This document shows positions 7,549 through 17,992 of a stretch of 64,000 bases of DNA, one piece after another (within the stretch, counting starts at the first letter, position 1; the number at the start of each line of letters is the position of its first letter). The notes beneath the pieces were generated by a model. The model did no database searches. It worked only from the letters and a program-made list of their open reading frames with translations, and had not been told where the DNA came from. The stretch lies in contig NZ_JAEHOQ010000019.1 in the NCBI RefSeq assembly GCF_016239305.1, positions 24,594 to 88,593 on the forward strand, written 5' to 3'. The position numbers were made by a program, and so were the translations under genes. This DNA comes from Proteus vulgaris (GTDB lineage Bacteria > Pseudomonadota > Gammaproteobacteria > Enterobacterales > Enterobacteriaceae).

Positions 7549-7610
7549 ATTAATTTCCTTTATGAATATCGAGAGATACATAATTACTTATTTTAAAAGA
7601 ATTTTATGTT

Positions 7611-9215
7611 ATGCCTATCCCATTCCCGTTTGATTTTAAAAATCCTGACTACCCGCAGGTGTTTGAATGGCGAATGGAACGATTAACACGAATTCGCCAA
7701 AATCCAGAATCTATACCAGCACTCAACGCTTATTACAAAGATAATCCAGCCCAATTTATTATTGATTGGGGAATGACGTATGACCCACGAAATCCTGAGC
7801 GAGGTTTGCCTTCTTATATTCCATTTTTGCTATTCCCTAGACAAGAGGAATGGATTGAATGGTTTATCGAACGATGGAAAGGGCAAGAACCTGGTATCAC
7901 AGAAAAGACGCGTGATATGGGTATGAGTTGGCTAACTGTCGGCTTATCTTGCACAGTATGTAATTTCAATCGTGGCATTAGTGTTGGTATAGGCAGTCGT
8001 AAAGAAGAGTATGTCGATAAAATTGGGGTACCTAAATCACTGTTAGAGAAAGCCCGTATCTTTATGTCTTATCTGCCGGCTGAATTTCGTTTTGGTTGGA
8101 ATAGAAACAAAGACGCACCACACATGAGAATAAAATTTCCTCATACTGACTCAATCATATCGGGTGAGTGTGGTGATGGTATTGGGCGAGGGGATCGCGT
8201 AAGTTTTTATATTGTTGATGAGTCCGCTTTCCTCGAACGGCCATCTCTTATTGACGCTTCTTTATCAGCCACAACTAACTGCAGACAAGATATTTCAACG
8301 CCAAATGGAAATGCTAATAGCTTCGCTATCCGCAGACATAGCGGAAAAATACCAGTATTTACATTCCACTGGAGAGAAGATCCAAGGAAAGACCAAGCAT
8401 GGTACGACAAGCAGGTTGAAGTTTTAGATCCCGTTACAGTCGCTCAAGAAATAGATATAGATTACAACGCATCCGTTGAAGGGGTGATTATTCCTTCTGC
8501 ATGGATACAGTCTGCAATAGACGCACATATCAAGTTGGGAATTGAACCAACAGGTAAGCGCCTTGGTGCTCTTGATGTGGCTGACGAAGGTATAGATAAA
8601 AATGCCTTTGTATCGGGTAAAGGAATATTGGTAGATGCTTGTGAAGAGTGGAGTGGAAAAGGTGCTGATATCTACCAAACCGTGGTTAAGGCAATCAATT
8701 TAGCCAGTGATTATGGTTGTAGTGAGGTTCTATATGATGCTGATGGCATTGGTGCCGGTTGTCGTGGTGATTCAAGACAAGTCAATGAAGAACGGAAGTT
8801 AGCTGGTTTAAATCCTGTTACCTTTTCTGCTTACAAAGGAAGTTCTGGTGTACTAAATCCGGATAAGGTTTTAATGAAAGATGCCAGCGGTAGAAATATT
8901 ACGAATAAGGACTTTTTCCAAAACTTTAAATCTCAATCTTGGTGGCATTTGCGGACATTGTTTTTAAATACCCATAGAGCTGTTAATGGTATGAAATATG
9001 ATCCTGATGAGATTATTTCGTTATCTTCAAAGATGTCATCTTTATCGAGATTAACTTCCGAACTCTGCCAGCCAACGTACACAAAAAACTCAGCAGGTAA
9101 AATCGTCGTTGATAAAAAACCTAACGGTGCTAAGTCTCCAAACTGTGCTGATGGCTTAGTCATTCTTAAATCTCCTGAGAAAAGAAACGGTAGTTTCTTC
9201 ACAACTAAGAGGTAA
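7611..9215 (+). CDS. terminase large subunit
   Basis: 534 residues. The ATPase half has a Walker A-like segment KTRDMGMSW at about 99-107 and a Walker B segment YIVDESAF near residue 200; the C-terminal half holds nuclease carboxylates in LDVADEG and YDADGIGAG, fitting an RNase H-like nuclease. It is the motor that cuts and pumps DNA into the prohead. The gene starts 30 bases beyond the upstream end of the divergent acetyltransferase frame and is followed four bases later by the portal gene. Confidence 0.9.
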   Translation: MPIPFPFDFKNPDYPQVFEWRMERLTRIRQNPESIPALNAYYKDNPAQFIIDWGMTYDPRNPERGLPSYIPFLLFPRQEEWIEWFIERWKGQEPGITEKTRDMGMSWLTVGLSCTVCNFNRGISVGIGSRKEEYVDKIGVPKSLLEKARIFMSYLPAEFRFGWNRNKDAPHMRIKFPHTDSIISGECGDGIGRGDRVSFYIVDESAFLERPSLIDASLSATTNCRQDISTPNGNANSFAIRRHSGKIPVFTFHWREDPRKDQAWYDKQVEVLDPVTVAQEIDIDYNASVEGVIIPSAWIQSAIDAHIKLGIEPTGKRLGALDVADEGIDKNAFVSGKGILVDACEEWSGKGADIYQTVVKAINLASDYGCSEVLYDADGIGAGCRGDSRQVNEERKLAGLNPVTFSAYKGSSGVLNPDKVLMKDASGRNITNKDFFQNFKSQSWWHLRTLFLNTHRAVNGMKYDPDEIISLSSKMSSLSRLTSELCQPTYTKNSAGKIVVDKKPNGAKSPNCADGLVILKSPEKRNGSFFTTKR

Positions 9216-9219
9216 TTCT

Positions 9220-10722
9220 ATGTGGTGGCCGTTTAAGAGGCGAAAAACAGAACCACTCGCACCGGTTAAACGGTCAGCATTCACAACTGACTTATATCCT
9301 GCGCTGGCGCGAGAACAGGGCTTTGATGGGATTAATTTACCCCAACCCACAATTGCAGGTGTTGCGATGGATAGCATTGATAGCTATGTGCCCTCATTTA
9401 AAGGTGAGCAGGTTTACGGTGTGCCTGAGTCACAGGCCTCATGGTATGCCTCACAAATGTTTATCGGCAATAATATGTGTGCGGTTATCGCCAAACATTG
9501 GCTGGTGGATAAAGCCTGCAATATGCCCACGCGTGATGCGATACGTCAGGGTTACGATATTGATTGTGATAACGACGATGATCGCGCTATCAGCAAAAAG
9601 CTCCGCAAACGTGATAAAAAATACCGCATTACACATCAGCTGAAAGAACTGGTTCATTTCGGGCGTGTATATGGCGGTCGTTTAGCGTTATTTGTTGTTG
9701 AGACATCAAACCCGAAAGAGTGGTATGAAAACCCGTTTAATATCGATGGTGTGACCAAAGGCATGTACAAGGGGATTAAACAGATTGATCCCCAATGGGT
9801 AACACCTGATTTAACGGACGCCAATATTCAAGATCCTGCCAGCATGGATTTCTACGAGCCGACCTATTATGTGATTGGTGGGCGTAAGTATCACAAGTCT
9901 CACTTTATTAAGTTTGTACCGTTCCCTGTGCCGAATGTATTGAAGCCAATGTACAACTACTTTGGTGTTTCTGTTCCTGAGCGCATTTATGAGCGTGTCT
10001 ATGCCTCAGAACGTACAGCCAATGAAGCACCACAACTGGCAATGACCAAGCGTTTACTTACGATGGGGATTGCAGACCCAGAAAGCGCTGATAAGGACAT
10101 TATTCGCGAAAACATGCTCTATTTTATGGAGATGCGCGATAACTACGGCGTACAAATGACAGGTAGTGAAGATACGGTTCAACAGTTCGACACCTCATTA
10201 GCGGATTTAGATGCCACGATTATGACGCAATATCAGCTGGTGGCATCGGCTTCCAATGTACCAGCAACAAAACTGCTAGGTACTACCCCGAAAGGCTTTA
10301 ACTCAACGGGTGAATACGAAGAAGCTAATTACCGCGAAGAGCTTGAAAGTATCCAATCAAACGACCTTGAAGAGCTATTACAGCGTCATTACGACATGTT
10401 GATGCGTAGCGAGGATTTGCCTGTGACAGAAATCTCTATCACATGGGCACCACTTGATAGCCCGACGGCTGTTGAGAGTGCGGATATTGAGCTTAAACAA
10501 GCACAAGCCGATTCAGCTTATGCAACAACGGGGGCGATTGATGGGCTAGATATCCGCAAGAAACTGGCCAGTGATAAAACGTCTAGCTATTACGGCATTG
10601 AAGTGAACGAGGCAGATTATGTCGAGGCGAATACGAGTACGAACGAAGCGAGCGCAATGGGCAACATCTCGCCAAGCAGTAATGAAAGGGAAGCCCCTGC
10701 AGTATTCGGTAGCACCCTCTAG
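9220..10722 (+). CDS. phage portal protein (DUF1073 / phage_portal_3 type)
   Basis: 500 residues beginning MWWPFKRRK. The long alpha/beta protein with NNMCAVIAKHWLVDKACNMP near residues 85-105 and the late segment KLLGTTPKGFNSTGEYEE fits DUF1073 portals. Twelve copies form the DNA channel at the head vertex and dock the terminase. It lies directly after the large terminase gene, and its last 41 bases or so overlap the head morphogenesis gene. Confidence 0.85.
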   Translation: MWWPFKRRKTEPLAPVKRSAFTTDLYPALAREQGFDGINLPQPTIAGVAMDSIDSYVPSFKGEQVYGVPESQASWYASQMFIGNNMCAVIAKHWLVDKACNMPTRDAIRQGYDIDCDNDDDRAISKKLRKRDKKYRITHQLKELVHFGRVYGGRLALFVVETSNPKEWYENPFNIDGVTKGMYKGIKQIDPQWVTPDLTDANIQDPASMDFYEPTYYVIGGRKYHKSHFIKFVPFPVPNVLKPMYNYFGVSVPERIYERVYASERTANEAPQLAMTKRLLTMGIADPESADKDIIRENMLYFMEMRDNYGVQMTGSEDTVQQFDTSLADLDATIMTQYQLVASASNVPATKLLGTTPKGFNSTGEYEEANYREELESIQSNDLEELLQRHYDMLMRSEDLPVTEISITWAPLDSPTAVESADIELKQAQADSAYATTGAIDGLDIRKKLASDKTSSYYGIEVNEADYVEANTSTNEASAMGNISPSSNEREAPAVFGSTL

Positions 10723-11485
10723 TCGTTATCAAGGTGACATGTCACGCCTCATTAATTCAATGGTTAAAGACTATGAAAAAGTGTTTAGCGAATTAAATGA
10801 CGACTTTGAAGGTTTTACGATGGATGCCAGCTTTGCCAGTCAAACACGCATCTGGCTTAATCGGCTAAAACGCAAATGGGATAAGATTTTTAAACAAAAA
10901 TCCACAGAGATTGCGGATAAATTTGTTTCCCAAGTCGATATAGGCGCAAAGCGTAATTTAGATGATTCTCTCAAACAGTTGTCCGGGGGGATCACCATCA
11001 AAACCCCAGATATGCCCGAAGCCCTCAAAGATAAAATTATTGCCTCTACGGCAGAAAACGTATCGTTAATTAAATCCATTCCCCTGCAATTTCATCAACG
11101 AGTGGAAGGTATTGCTTTACGTTCAATTTCACAAGGTGGTGAAGGCGCTAAAACGTTATTTGATGAAGTGAAACCACTTATTGATATAGAAAAGGAAAAA
11201 CTAGAAAAAAGGGCGAATTTTATCGCTGTTGATCAAACACGAAAAATCACGACAGCAGTGAATTATGAGCGTATGAAATCTGCTGGTATTCGTAAGGCGG
11301 TTTGGCATCATTCGGCTGGAAGTGCTGAGCCTCGTGAGTTACATCTGCGTCTGGATGGTGAAGTGTTTGATTTAGATAACCCGCCTGTGATTGATGAACG
11401 GACAGGTGAGCGTGGCTTGCCCGGACAATTACCAAACTGTAAGTGCTTCTGGACACCCGTAATAGATTTCGGTGAGGAGACATGA
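10682..11485 (+). CDS. phage head morphogenesis / minor head protein (SPP1 gp7, Mu gpF type)
   Basis: About 267 residues from the ATG at 10682; in-frame ATGs at 10619 and 10739 are alternatives and none has a clear ribosome binding site. The C-terminal segment from [12 protein letters not shown] to NCKCFW is the signature of the Mu gpF / SPP1 gp7 family, minor head proteins associated with the portal and carried into the procapsid. The N-terminal half is mainly helical. The stop overlaps the start of the next gene by four bases. Confidence 0.8.
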   Translation: MKGKPLQYSVAPSSRYQGDMSRLINSMVKDYEKVFSELNDDFEGFTMDASFASQTRIWLNRLKRKWDKIFKQKSTEIADKFVSQVDIGAKRNLDDSLKQLSGGITIKTPDMPEALKDKIIASTAENVSLIKSIPLQFHQRVEGIALRSISQGGEGAKTLFDEVKPLIDIEKEKLEKRANFIAVDQTRKITTAVNYERMKSAGIRKAVWHHSAGSAEPRELHLRLDGEVFDLDNPPVIDERTGERGLPGQLPNCKCFWTPVIDFGEET

Positions 11486-12747
11486 CAAAGCGACAATATG
11501 ATTTAAACGGCTGGCTGGAAGTAAAAGATAACCCCATCTCTAAAGTTGGGGTTTTTGATTATTTAGGGTTTGAAATTGGCGCACCGATACCTGAAAAGAT
11601 TTACAAGGTGTATCGACCACAAGAAGAACTGGCCAGCGCAGAAACAATTAACTCTTTCAAATTAATGCCCTTTGTTGATGAGCATGAAATGCTAGGGAAA
11701 GACGGCACTCCTGCAGAGAAAAAAGGGATACAAGGAGTCATCGGGGAACGGGTTTATTTTGAATATCCCTACCTCAGAGGCAATATCAAAATCCTGTCTA
11801 ATTCAGCGCTTAACCAAATTGATGGAGGGAAAATTGAATTATCTCCTGGTTATCGCTGTGTTTACGATTTCACACCGGGCGAATTTAACGGTGAACGTTA
11901 TGACGCCATACAACGGCATATTAGAGCCAACCATCTTGCGTTAGTTGATGAAGGGCGCACTGGCGCTGATGTTGCTGTGCAAGACCATTCCGTTATTACC
12001 ATAGACACAAAGGAACTTATTCGCATGAATCCTCCTGAAAATGAAAATAAAGACACGCCAACCAATGATGAGGGTGCCTTTACGCCCGAACAATTGGAAG
12101 CGTTAAAAGCCATTATCAAAGAAGCAATTACCAGCGCTAAGCCTGCGACAGACGATGAACCAGGCGATAAAGATAAACCTTCAACTGATTCTGACCCTGA
12201 CGAAGAGAAGAAAGCAGAAGAAGCAGTAGAAAAGGCTGAAATCGCCACAGAAGAAGCAGAATCAGGTGAACCCGAGGCAGTTGAGAAAGCCGAGGTTGCT
12301 ATTGAAACTGCAGTCGAAGCGATTGAAGAAGCAAAAGAGCATCTTGACCAAGCAACTACTGATGGCTTTAATCGTCGTTTAAAACGCCTAAACCGTAACA
12401 TCACTGCGATGGACGAAATGGCATCACTGAAACGTAAAATTCAGCGATTAGAGAAAGCAAAACCAGCAATGGATACGGGTGAATTACTCAAACAAATTGG
12501 TGCGCGTGATTCGTTAGCGCATAAGTTAACGCCATTCCTTGGTGTGTTTGATCATTCGGCAATGACTCAACAACAAGTTGCAGAGTACGGTGTTGAAAAA
12601 CTGGGTATTCAATGCAGTAAAGGCACCGAAGCCATTGCTCTCGATGCTTGGATGCAAGGGCGTGTTCCTGACTCTCAAAAAACGAGTTCAACAATGGACT
12701 CTGCAGTGAGCAATAAATCAATTATGGATAAATGGGGAGCGAAATAA
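11482..12747 (+). CDS. prohead protease/scaffold-like protein (DUF2213)
   Basis: 421 residues. The N-terminal part (about 1-175) matches DUF2213, with FVDEHEML and [14 protein letters not shown], thought to be a capsid maturation protease fold. The middle (about 190-310) is a very acidic alanine/glutamate coiled coil ([14 protein letters not shown] repeats) fitting a scaffold, and the end is again helical. This suggests a protease-scaffold fusion, as in several contractile-tailed phages. It lies between the minor head protein and the cement and capsid genes. Catalytic residues are not proven from sequence alone. Confidence 0.78.
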   Translation: MTKRQYDLNGWLEVKDNPISKVGVFDYLGFEIGAPIPEKIYKVYRPQEELASAETINSFKLMPFVDEHEMLGKDGTPAEKKGIQGVIGERVYFEYPYLRGNIKILSNSALNQIDGGKIELSPGYRCVYDFTPGEFNGERYDAIQRHIRANHLALVDEGRTGADVAVQDHSVITIDTKELIRMNPPENENKDTPTNDEGAFTPEQLEALKAIIKEAITSAKPATDDEPGDKDKPSTDSDPDEEKKAEEAVEKAEIATEEAESGEPEAVEKAEVAIETAVEAIEEAKEHLDQATTDGFNRRLKRLNRNITAMDEMASLKRKIQRLEKAKPAMDTGELLKQIGARDSLAHKLTPFLGVFDHSAMTQQQVAEYGVEKLGIQCSKGTEAIALDAWMQGRVPDSQKTSSTMDSAVSNKSIMDKWGAK

Positions 12748-13244
12748 TGGCAATTCCTAATTCAGTAGCAAATGGACTAATTTCCGGCGTTGTCGGTGAA
12801 ATTAGTCATGCAGGCCCTATTCGCGCTGTTTCAGCAATTCTTAGTTCAGCGGATGAAGAGCTAAATATTTTCGGTCGCGCCTATACCTACAAAGATGATT
12901 CGGTGGAATCCGTTCAAGTAGGCGGTAAAGGGGCTTTTGCAGGGATCATGATTAACCCTAAAGCCTATCGTATCGAAAAAGAATTTGCGCTTAACGGCAC
13001 ACAGGGCGAGTTCTTGACAATGGGTGAAGTTTTCGTCGAGCTAAAAGAAGTGGCTGGAAAAATCAACGCACCGGTTGTGTTCGATGAAGCTGACGGTTCG
13101 CTATCTTCTAAAGCCACCATTAGTGCTGGTGATCGCGTTATTGGTTTTATCAGCCGACACCTTGAATCCACAGAGAGTGCTCACTTGGGCATTATTCGTT
13201 TAACAGAAATCCCATATCCAGTGTCTCCAAAGGAAGGTGAATAA
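12747..13244 (+). CDS. head decoration / structural cement protein (Gp24-like)
   Basis: 165 residues from the ATG at 12747, which shares its first base with the previous stop (TAATG) and has GGGGAGCG upstream. The sequence [14 protein letters not shown], then a glycine- and beta-rich domain ending in HLGIIRLTEIPYP, resembles cement proteins that sit on the capsid surface of Mu-like and related phages. Its place directly before the major capsid gene fits. Family naming is from memory and less certain than the structural role. Confidence 0.65.
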   Translation: MAIPNSVANGLISGVVGEISHAGPIRAVSAILSSADEELNIFGRAYTYKDDSVESVQVGGKGAFAGIMINPKAYRIEKEFALNGTQGEFLTMGEVFVELKEVAGKINAPVVFDEADGSLSSKATISAGDRVIGFISRHLESTESAHLGIIRLTEIPYPVSPKEGE

Positions 13245-14311
13245 TGCCAGTCAGTAACATTAAATTTCACATGTCTGGCCGTGATGTCAAAAAACATGGC
13301 CAACTGAATATTAACCCTGATCAGAAATGGACATACGGGGAATTAGCACAAATTGGCTTTGGTGGTTTTTCTGCGATGGACTCCGCGATTAGCGGTGGTG
13401 CAATGCAGGGTGGTTTAATTCAACGTGAAATGTTGCAACACGTTTTACCGGGTGTCATTCGTACCGCAACGCGAGTTCGTGTGCTAGATGAAATCACCGG
13501 TATCGTCAATGCAGGTGAATGGCATGATGAAGAAATCATTCTGAATGTAGCGACCCCAACCGGTAAAGCAGAGCTTTATGGTGATCATACCAATGTGCCA
13601 TTAGCGTCTTATGCGCAAGACCAAGAGCGCCGTGGTCTTGTTCGTTTCGAATTAGGTTTCCAAGTCGGTAAATTAGAAGAAGCGCGCCAATCTTCTGCTG
13701 GCTTTGTTGCGATGGAAGAAAAGCGCAATTCAGTGACTGAATCATTAGAGCAAGGGCGTGAGCGAGTGGGTTACTACGGGTTTAATAGCCCTGAAACGCG
13801 CGTCTTTGGTTTGATGAATGAGCCTAATTTGCCCGCTTATGAAACCGCAAAAGGCAAATGGAAAGGCGGAACATTTGCAGATATTACTGCTGATATTACC
13901 GATATGTTCTCGCGTATTGAAACGAGCTCTGGCGGTATTATCAAAGATGATACGCCAATCACCTTAACATTACCGTTGGGCTTTCGTTCTGCTCTGAATG
14001 TGGCTAATCCGGTGGCTCGCGGTGAAACAGTCAAACAATGGATAAATGAAAACTATCCTAATATGCGTCTGGTTTTCTCTCCTGAATTTGTTGGCGCAAA
14101 TGGTGGGGCTGATGTGGCCTATATGTTCGCAGATAGCATTGATGATGGTTCAACAGCAACCAGTGCGGTGATCCTGCAAGTTGTGCCTGTGAAATACCAG
14201 TTATTAGGTTCACTCAACCAAATTAAAGGGTATATGGAAGATGCAACCAATGCGACTGCAGGTGTGTTTGTAACTCGTCCGTGGGCGGTGACACGCTTAA
14301 CTGGCATTTAA
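13244..14311 (+). CDS. major capsid protein (DUF2184 family)
   Basis: 355 residues. The opening GRDVKKHGQLNIN and the end VTRPWAVTRLTGI are like DUF2184 major capsid proteins with an HK97-type fold. The start overlaps the cement gene by one base, and a clean intrinsic terminator follows 21 bases after the stop, marking the end of the head module and suggesting that capsid transcript is made in excess. Confidence 0.85.
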   Translation: MPVSNIKFHMSGRDVKKHGQLNINPDQKWTYGELAQIGFGGFSAMDSAISGGAMQGGLIQREMLQHVLPGVIRTATRVRVLDEITGIVNAGEWHDEEIILNVATPTGKAELYGDHTNVPLASYAQDQERRGLVRFELGFQVGKLEEARQSSAGFVAMEEKRNSVTESLEQGRERVGYYGFNSPETRVFGLMNEPNLPAYETAKGKWKGGTFADITADITDMFSRIETSSGGIIKDDTPITLTLPLGFRSALNVANPVARGETVKQWINENYPNMRLVFSPEFVGANGGADVAYMFADSIDDGSTATSAVILQVVPVKYQLLGSLNQIKGYMEDATNATAGVFVTRPWAVTRLTGI

Positions 14312-14332
14312 TCTTACCACTTCTCTTTTTGC

Positions 14333-14354
14333 GCCCTCATTTGAGGGCTTTTTT
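14333..14354 (+). terminator. intrinsic terminator after the major capsid gene
   Basis: A perfect GCCCTC / GAGGGC stem with a four-base loop is followed by six T. It separates the head genes from the connector and tail genes. Confidence 0.85.
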
Positions 14355-14380
14355 ATATCTAAACAATAGGAGAGCACTCC

Positions 14381-14722
14381 ATGCCTCTTTACGCATATTG
14401 CACATTATCAAATGACCAGAACTATACCGTGAGAGACGGGAAAGTGTTTATTGCCGGTCAAGCTAATGTGATGACCAAACACATGTATACACCGCGTGGC
14501 CGTGTAACGGAAATTTCTGACGAGCAATATAAACAGCTCAAAGAAAATCACGTTTTTAATCTTCATTGTGAGAATGGCTTTATTGCCGTTGAGCATCGCA
14601 AAGAAGATCCCGAAAAAGTTGCCACTGATATGGAAGCTAGCGACCAATCAGCCCCTGACACTCCTGAATCGTTAGAAGCTGAAAAGTTAGACGTTCCTAA
14701 AACCAACAAAAAAGGTAAGTAA
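14381..14722 (+). CDS. phage protein of unknown function in the head-tail connector region
   Basis: 113 residues, family not recognised. The first 70 residues look like a small beta domain (YTVRDGKVFIAGQANVM, then GFIAVEH), and the rest is a low-complexity charged tail (proline, glutamate, lysine) ending NKKGK. A good ribosome binding site, TAGGAGAG, precedes the ATG. It lies between the capsid terminator and the DUF4054 gene, so a structural or head-completion role is likely by position only. Confidence 0.6.
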   Translation: MPLYAYCTLSNDQNYTVRDGKVFIAGQANVMTKHMYTPRGRVTEISDEQYKQLKENHVFNLHCENGFIAVEHRKEDPEKVATDMEASDQSAPDTPESLEAEKLDVPKTNKKGK

Positions 14723-14723
14723 T

Positions 14724-15155
14724 ATGGATACGAGCACATTCCCTTTAACGTCATTCCGTGTGCTCTATCCGCAGTTTGACGGTGTGGGTGATGATGAAAT
14801 ATTTATCATTGCTCAATCTGCGTTGAACTATTTCTCTGCCTGTAAGGGTGTTTGTACTAACGAGCTGTGGATGCTCGTGGTTGCACACATGCTAACACTC
14901 AGAAAAATGATTGCTGATGATGAGTCGCCCACTGGTGTTGTGACCAGTGTAACCATTGATAAGGTGAGCGTGTCATTTACGGCACCGCCTGCCGGTTCTG
15001 ATTGGTCGCACTGGTTTAAAATGACCACCTTTGGCCAGCAGTTTCTAGCGCTGATTAAGCGTTGTAGCGTTCCTCAATATTTTGGTGGTGGCGGTGAGCG
15101 TTCAGCATTTCGTGGGGTAGGAGGGCGGTTTACACGAGGAGGGCGATTACGTTAA
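14724..15155 (+). CDS. head-tail connector protein, DUF4054
   Basis: 143 residues. FRVLYPQFDGVGDDEI at the start and ELWMLVVAHMLTL in the middle are the pattern of DUF4054 adaptor proteins, small helical proteins below the portal. The C-terminus is glycine- and arginine-rich (GGGGERSAF, RGGRLR). The stop overlaps the next start by one base, so this is part of a tightly packed connector operon (14381-16486). Confidence 0.8.
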   Translation: MDTSTFPLTSFRVLYPQFDGVGDDEIFIIAQSALNYFSACKGVCTNELWMLVVAHMLTLRKMIADDESPTGVVTSVTIDKVSVSFTAPPAGSDWSHWFKMTTFGQQFLALIKRCSVPQYFGGGGERSAFRGVGGRFTRGGRLR

Positions 15156-15613
15156 TGACTAAATTAGCGCAATTAAAAGCGGTTTACGATGAATTGGCTA
15201 AAAAGCGATTAAGTGTTGGCTTCTTTGAGCATTCAAAGTACCCCAATGGAACACCTATTGCTTATGTTGCTTCTATTCAAGAGTTGGGCTATCCCGCTGG
15301 TGGCATTCCTCCTCGCCCATTTTTAAGACCGACCATGAATGATAAAAAGCAGGATTATAGTCAGTTAATTTTTCGTGCTGTGAAAGCTTCTATTAAGGGA
15401 AACATCACGCTGGATAATGGGCTGACACAAATCGGTGCGACGGTTGCGGGCGATGTGAAAATGGCAATAAAAGCAGTCACAACACCGGCACTGGATAATT
15501 CAACGGTCAAAGCAAGAGCTCGTCGACATAGCAAAGGCAAAGCCACCGATAAGCCGTTAGTCGATACCGGTCAAATGCTTCAAGCCGTGTCATTTGTCGT
15601 GGAGGATAAATAA
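15155..15613 (+). CDS. tail completion / neck protein (HK97 gp10-like)
   Basis: 152 residues. VGFFEHSKYPNGTPIAYVA and IPPRPFLRPTMN are characteristic of gp10-like tail-completion proteins, with VDTGQMLQAVSFVV near the end. These act at the junction of head and tail. The gene overlaps the preceding and following genes by one base each. Confidence 0.75.
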   Translation: MTKLAQLKAVYDELAKKRLSVGFFEHSKYPNGTPIAYVASIQELGYPAGGIPPRPFLRPTMNDKKQDYSQLIFRAVKASIKGNITLDNGLTQIGATVAGDVKMAIKAVTTPALDNSTVKARARRHSKGKATDKPLVDTGQMLQAVSFVVEDK

Positions 15614-15984
15614 TGTTTGGTAACTTAAATCGTATTGCTTCACGTTATATTCCACAGCAAAAGGTGCTCTGGTTTCGATTTAAAGAACGTGGGCCTGATG
15701 ATAGAGGGAATGACCAGAATTACTATTACGATCCAGTAGAAGTTCGTGGCAGTTGGCAGGCGGTCGATACCCAAGATGTTCAATCAATGGGATTAGATAC
15801 AAGCCAAGTGTACCGGCGTTTATATACCTCTCATGATATTAAAGCTGTGCAACGTGGTACATCCCCTGATTTTCTCGTATTCAATGGTAAGAAGTACGAT
15901 GTTGTGGGTGATGCAGACTGGTACGAACAAGATGGCTGGAAATCGGTGATCTGTATTGAGGCGGGTACTTATGACGGATTATGA
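15613..15984 (+). CDS. phage head-tail joining / neck protein, function inferred from position
   Basis: 123 residues with a predominantly beta character (VRGSWQAVD, DFLVFNGKKYDVVGD, GWKSVICIEA). The KYDVVGDADWYEQDGWK segment is like head-tail stopper or collar proteins of Mu-like phages. It begins at the last base of the gp10-like gene and overlaps the next gene by 14 bases. The exact family is not certain. Confidence 0.65.
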   Translation: MFGNLNRIASRYIPQQKVLWFRFKERGPDDRGNDQNYYYDPVEVRGSWQAVDTQDVQSMGLDTSQVYRRLYTSHDIKAVQRGTSPDFLVFNGKKYDVVGDADWYEQDGWKSVICIEAGTYDGL

Positions 15985-16486
15985 GGTTGATGTTGCTATT
16001 CGCAAACAACTCTTGTTGCAGTTAAAAGAAGTCGGCATTGAGATCCCTGTTAAAGCTGGTTTCCAATCTACCAAGCAGGGCCGTGAAGATAATATGGTGA
16101 TGTTTTTTCCCATCAATGAAAGTGGCCTCGGTTGGCAAGGGCGAAAATATAATGTTCAAGGCAATAAAGCCAATCACCAAGAAAACCAGTTATCCGAAAA
16201 TACGTACCAAGTTCAAGCGTTCGTGACGCAATTAGGCAATTATACAGCCAAGGATATTACCGCGATTGTCAGAATGATCGCCAATTCATTACCGTTTGTT
16301 GAGGCACTTCGGAAACAAGGTATTGGCATTCAACGTGCAACTGGTATTCGAACGCCTTATTTTCTGAATGACCAAGGCAACTACGAACAAAACCCTTCAT
16401 TTGATTTCAATGTGACATTTAATCGCACACTTCATCCCGATACTGACGCCGTGAGTGCGTTGTATCCCGATATCTATCGTATTTAA
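15971..16486 (+). CDS. tail terminator-like protein
   Basis: About 171 residues from the ATG at 15971, chosen over one at 15956 because GAGGCGGG lies just upstream and the overlap with the previous gene is then only 14 bases. The sequence TYQVQAFVTQLG followed by a helix and a beta-rich end is compatible with tail-terminator proteins that cap the tail before head joining. Its position between the neck and sheath genes supports this. No firm family match. Confidence 0.6.
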   Translation: MTDYEVDVAIRKQLLLQLKEVGIEIPVKAGFQSTKQGREDNMVMFFPINESGLGWQGRKYNVQGNKANHQENQLSENTYQVQAFVTQLGNYTAKDITAIVRMIANSLPFVEALRKQGIGIQRATGIRTPYFLNDQGNYEQNPSFDFNVTFNRTLHPDTDAVSALYPDIYRI

Positions 16487-16494
16487 GGAACGTT

Positions 16495-17982
16495 ATGTCT
16501 ATCAAACAAACTCGCTATGTCGATATCGCGAGTGCAGTGATTGGCGCGTCTGCTGTACCGATGCGCAAGCTCACGGCTCGTATTTTTTCAACTAACCCTA
16601 AAATCCCTGCAGGTAAAGTTTTAGAGTTCGCCAGCGGACAAGTTGATGAGTTACTAGGTGCCGATTCGCCAGAAGCGCATTTTGCGCGTCAGTATTTCAG
16701 CTATGTCAGTCCAGCACCGGCAAGCAAGCCCAAAGAACTGCAAATCGCATCTTATGAACCAGTTGGTCGAGCGCCTACCTTGTTCGGTGATAAAACAGGG
16801 GATTTAGCCGATTTAAAATTGATTAACGATGGTGAACTCAATATCACTATTGGAAAAGTGACAAAAACAATCACAGGAATTGATCTCTCTGAAAGTACGT
16901 CATACGCGGATGTTGCGACAGCTGTGCAAGCGAAATTGAATGCAGAAAATGAACCTCAATTTGCTAGCGCCTATGTCACGTTTAATTCCCTAGATAGTGC
17001 TTTTGTTATTAGCGGTGGCGTACAAGAGCGTGCGGATATTAGTGTACGCCAGTCGGTGCTTGCTGATGCGATGAATATTAGCCACGGCACATCATCTGCT
17101 GGTAATCCTGCTCAGACTCCATTACAGGCGTTCATCACGTCTGAAGCAATTTCAGACTCATTTGGTAGTGCAACGTTTTTAACAGAACTCTCATTAGAGC
17201 ATGCAGTAGAGCTGGCTCAATACGTTGCAGGTGAAAACGTGAAGTATCAGCTTCATTTATCTGTGACTAACAAAAATGCTGAAGATTTTAGTGGGGCGCT
17301 GGTGGGAACGGCTTCAACAGCCTTAAACCTGAAAACAGCGGATAAATTCTTTGTTCATGCGTTGCCTATGGCCATTATGTCAGCCACGGATTATGACCGA
17401 ACCAATGCGACAACAAACTATATGTATCGTCAATTTGGTGTCACATTTCCATCTCAAATTACGACCGATATCGATGCAGATCGCTTAGATAAATTACGAG
17501 TGAATTATTACGGAGAAACGGCCGTATCAGGTTCGCATATTAGTTTCTATCAACGTGGTTTCTTATGTGGTGGTGTTGCTAACCCATTAGATATGAGTGT
17601 CCATGCTAACGAGCAATGGTTAAAGGCCTATATCTCACAACAGTGGTTTAGTTTGTTAATGGCCACACGCGGAGTACCCGCTAATAAAGATGGTGAGGCT
17701 AGAGCAATGATGGTGATTGCAGGGGCGGTAACTAAGGCGATTAACAACGGTACAATTCTAGCGGGAAAAACATTAACTGATGTGCAAAAAATCGCAGTGA
17801 CAGACGCTTCTGGTGATGATTTGGCATGGCACGATGTACAAAACAAGGGGTACTGGTACAACGCTCAAATTGTCGAAAGCACAGGCCCATCTGATTTGCC
17901 TGAATATGTCATGAAGTACGTATTAATTTACGGTAAAGGCGATTGGGTTCGTAAAGTCGAAGGCTCTCACAACTTAGTGTAA
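16495..17982 (+). CDS. tail sheath protein (DUF3383)
   Basis: 495 residues. MSIKQTRYVDIASAVIG and the central YQLHLSVTNKNA region fit DUF3383, the contractile sheath protein of a group of myovirus-type phages and prophages. The presence of a sheath, together with a tube gene next to it and the gp25, J and hub baseplate genes downstream, shows that the tail is contractile. AAGGAACGTT precedes the ATG. Confidence 0.85.
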   Translation: MSIKQTRYVDIASAVIGASAVPMRKLTARIFSTNPKIPAGKVLEFASGQVDELLGADSPEAHFARQYFSYVSPAPASKPKELQIASYEPVGRAPTLFGDKTGDLADLKLINDGELNITIGKVTKTITGIDLSESTSYADVATAVQAKLNAENEPQFASAYVTFNSLDSAFVISGGVQERADISVRQSVLADAMNISHGTSSAGNPAQTPLQAFITSEAISDSFGSATFLTELSLEHAVELAQYVAGENVKYQLHLSVTNKNAEDFSGALVGTASTALNLKTADKFFVHALPMAIMSATDYDRTNATTNYMYRQFGVTFPSQITTDIDADRLDKLRVNYYGETAVSGSHISFYQRGFLCGGVANPLDMSVHANEQWLKAYISQQWFSLLMATRGVPANKDGEARAMMVIAGAVTKAINNGTILAGKTLTDVQKIAVTDASGDDLAWHDVQNKGYWYNAQIVESTGPSDLPEYVMKYVLIYGKGDWVRKVEGSHNLV

Positions 17983-17992
17983 GGAACACAAT

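Noticed and set aside
11898..12404. 168-residue reverse frame inside the DUF2213 gene
   Set aside because: Its serine/alanine-rich product mirrors the acidic repeats of the real gene; no start signal.
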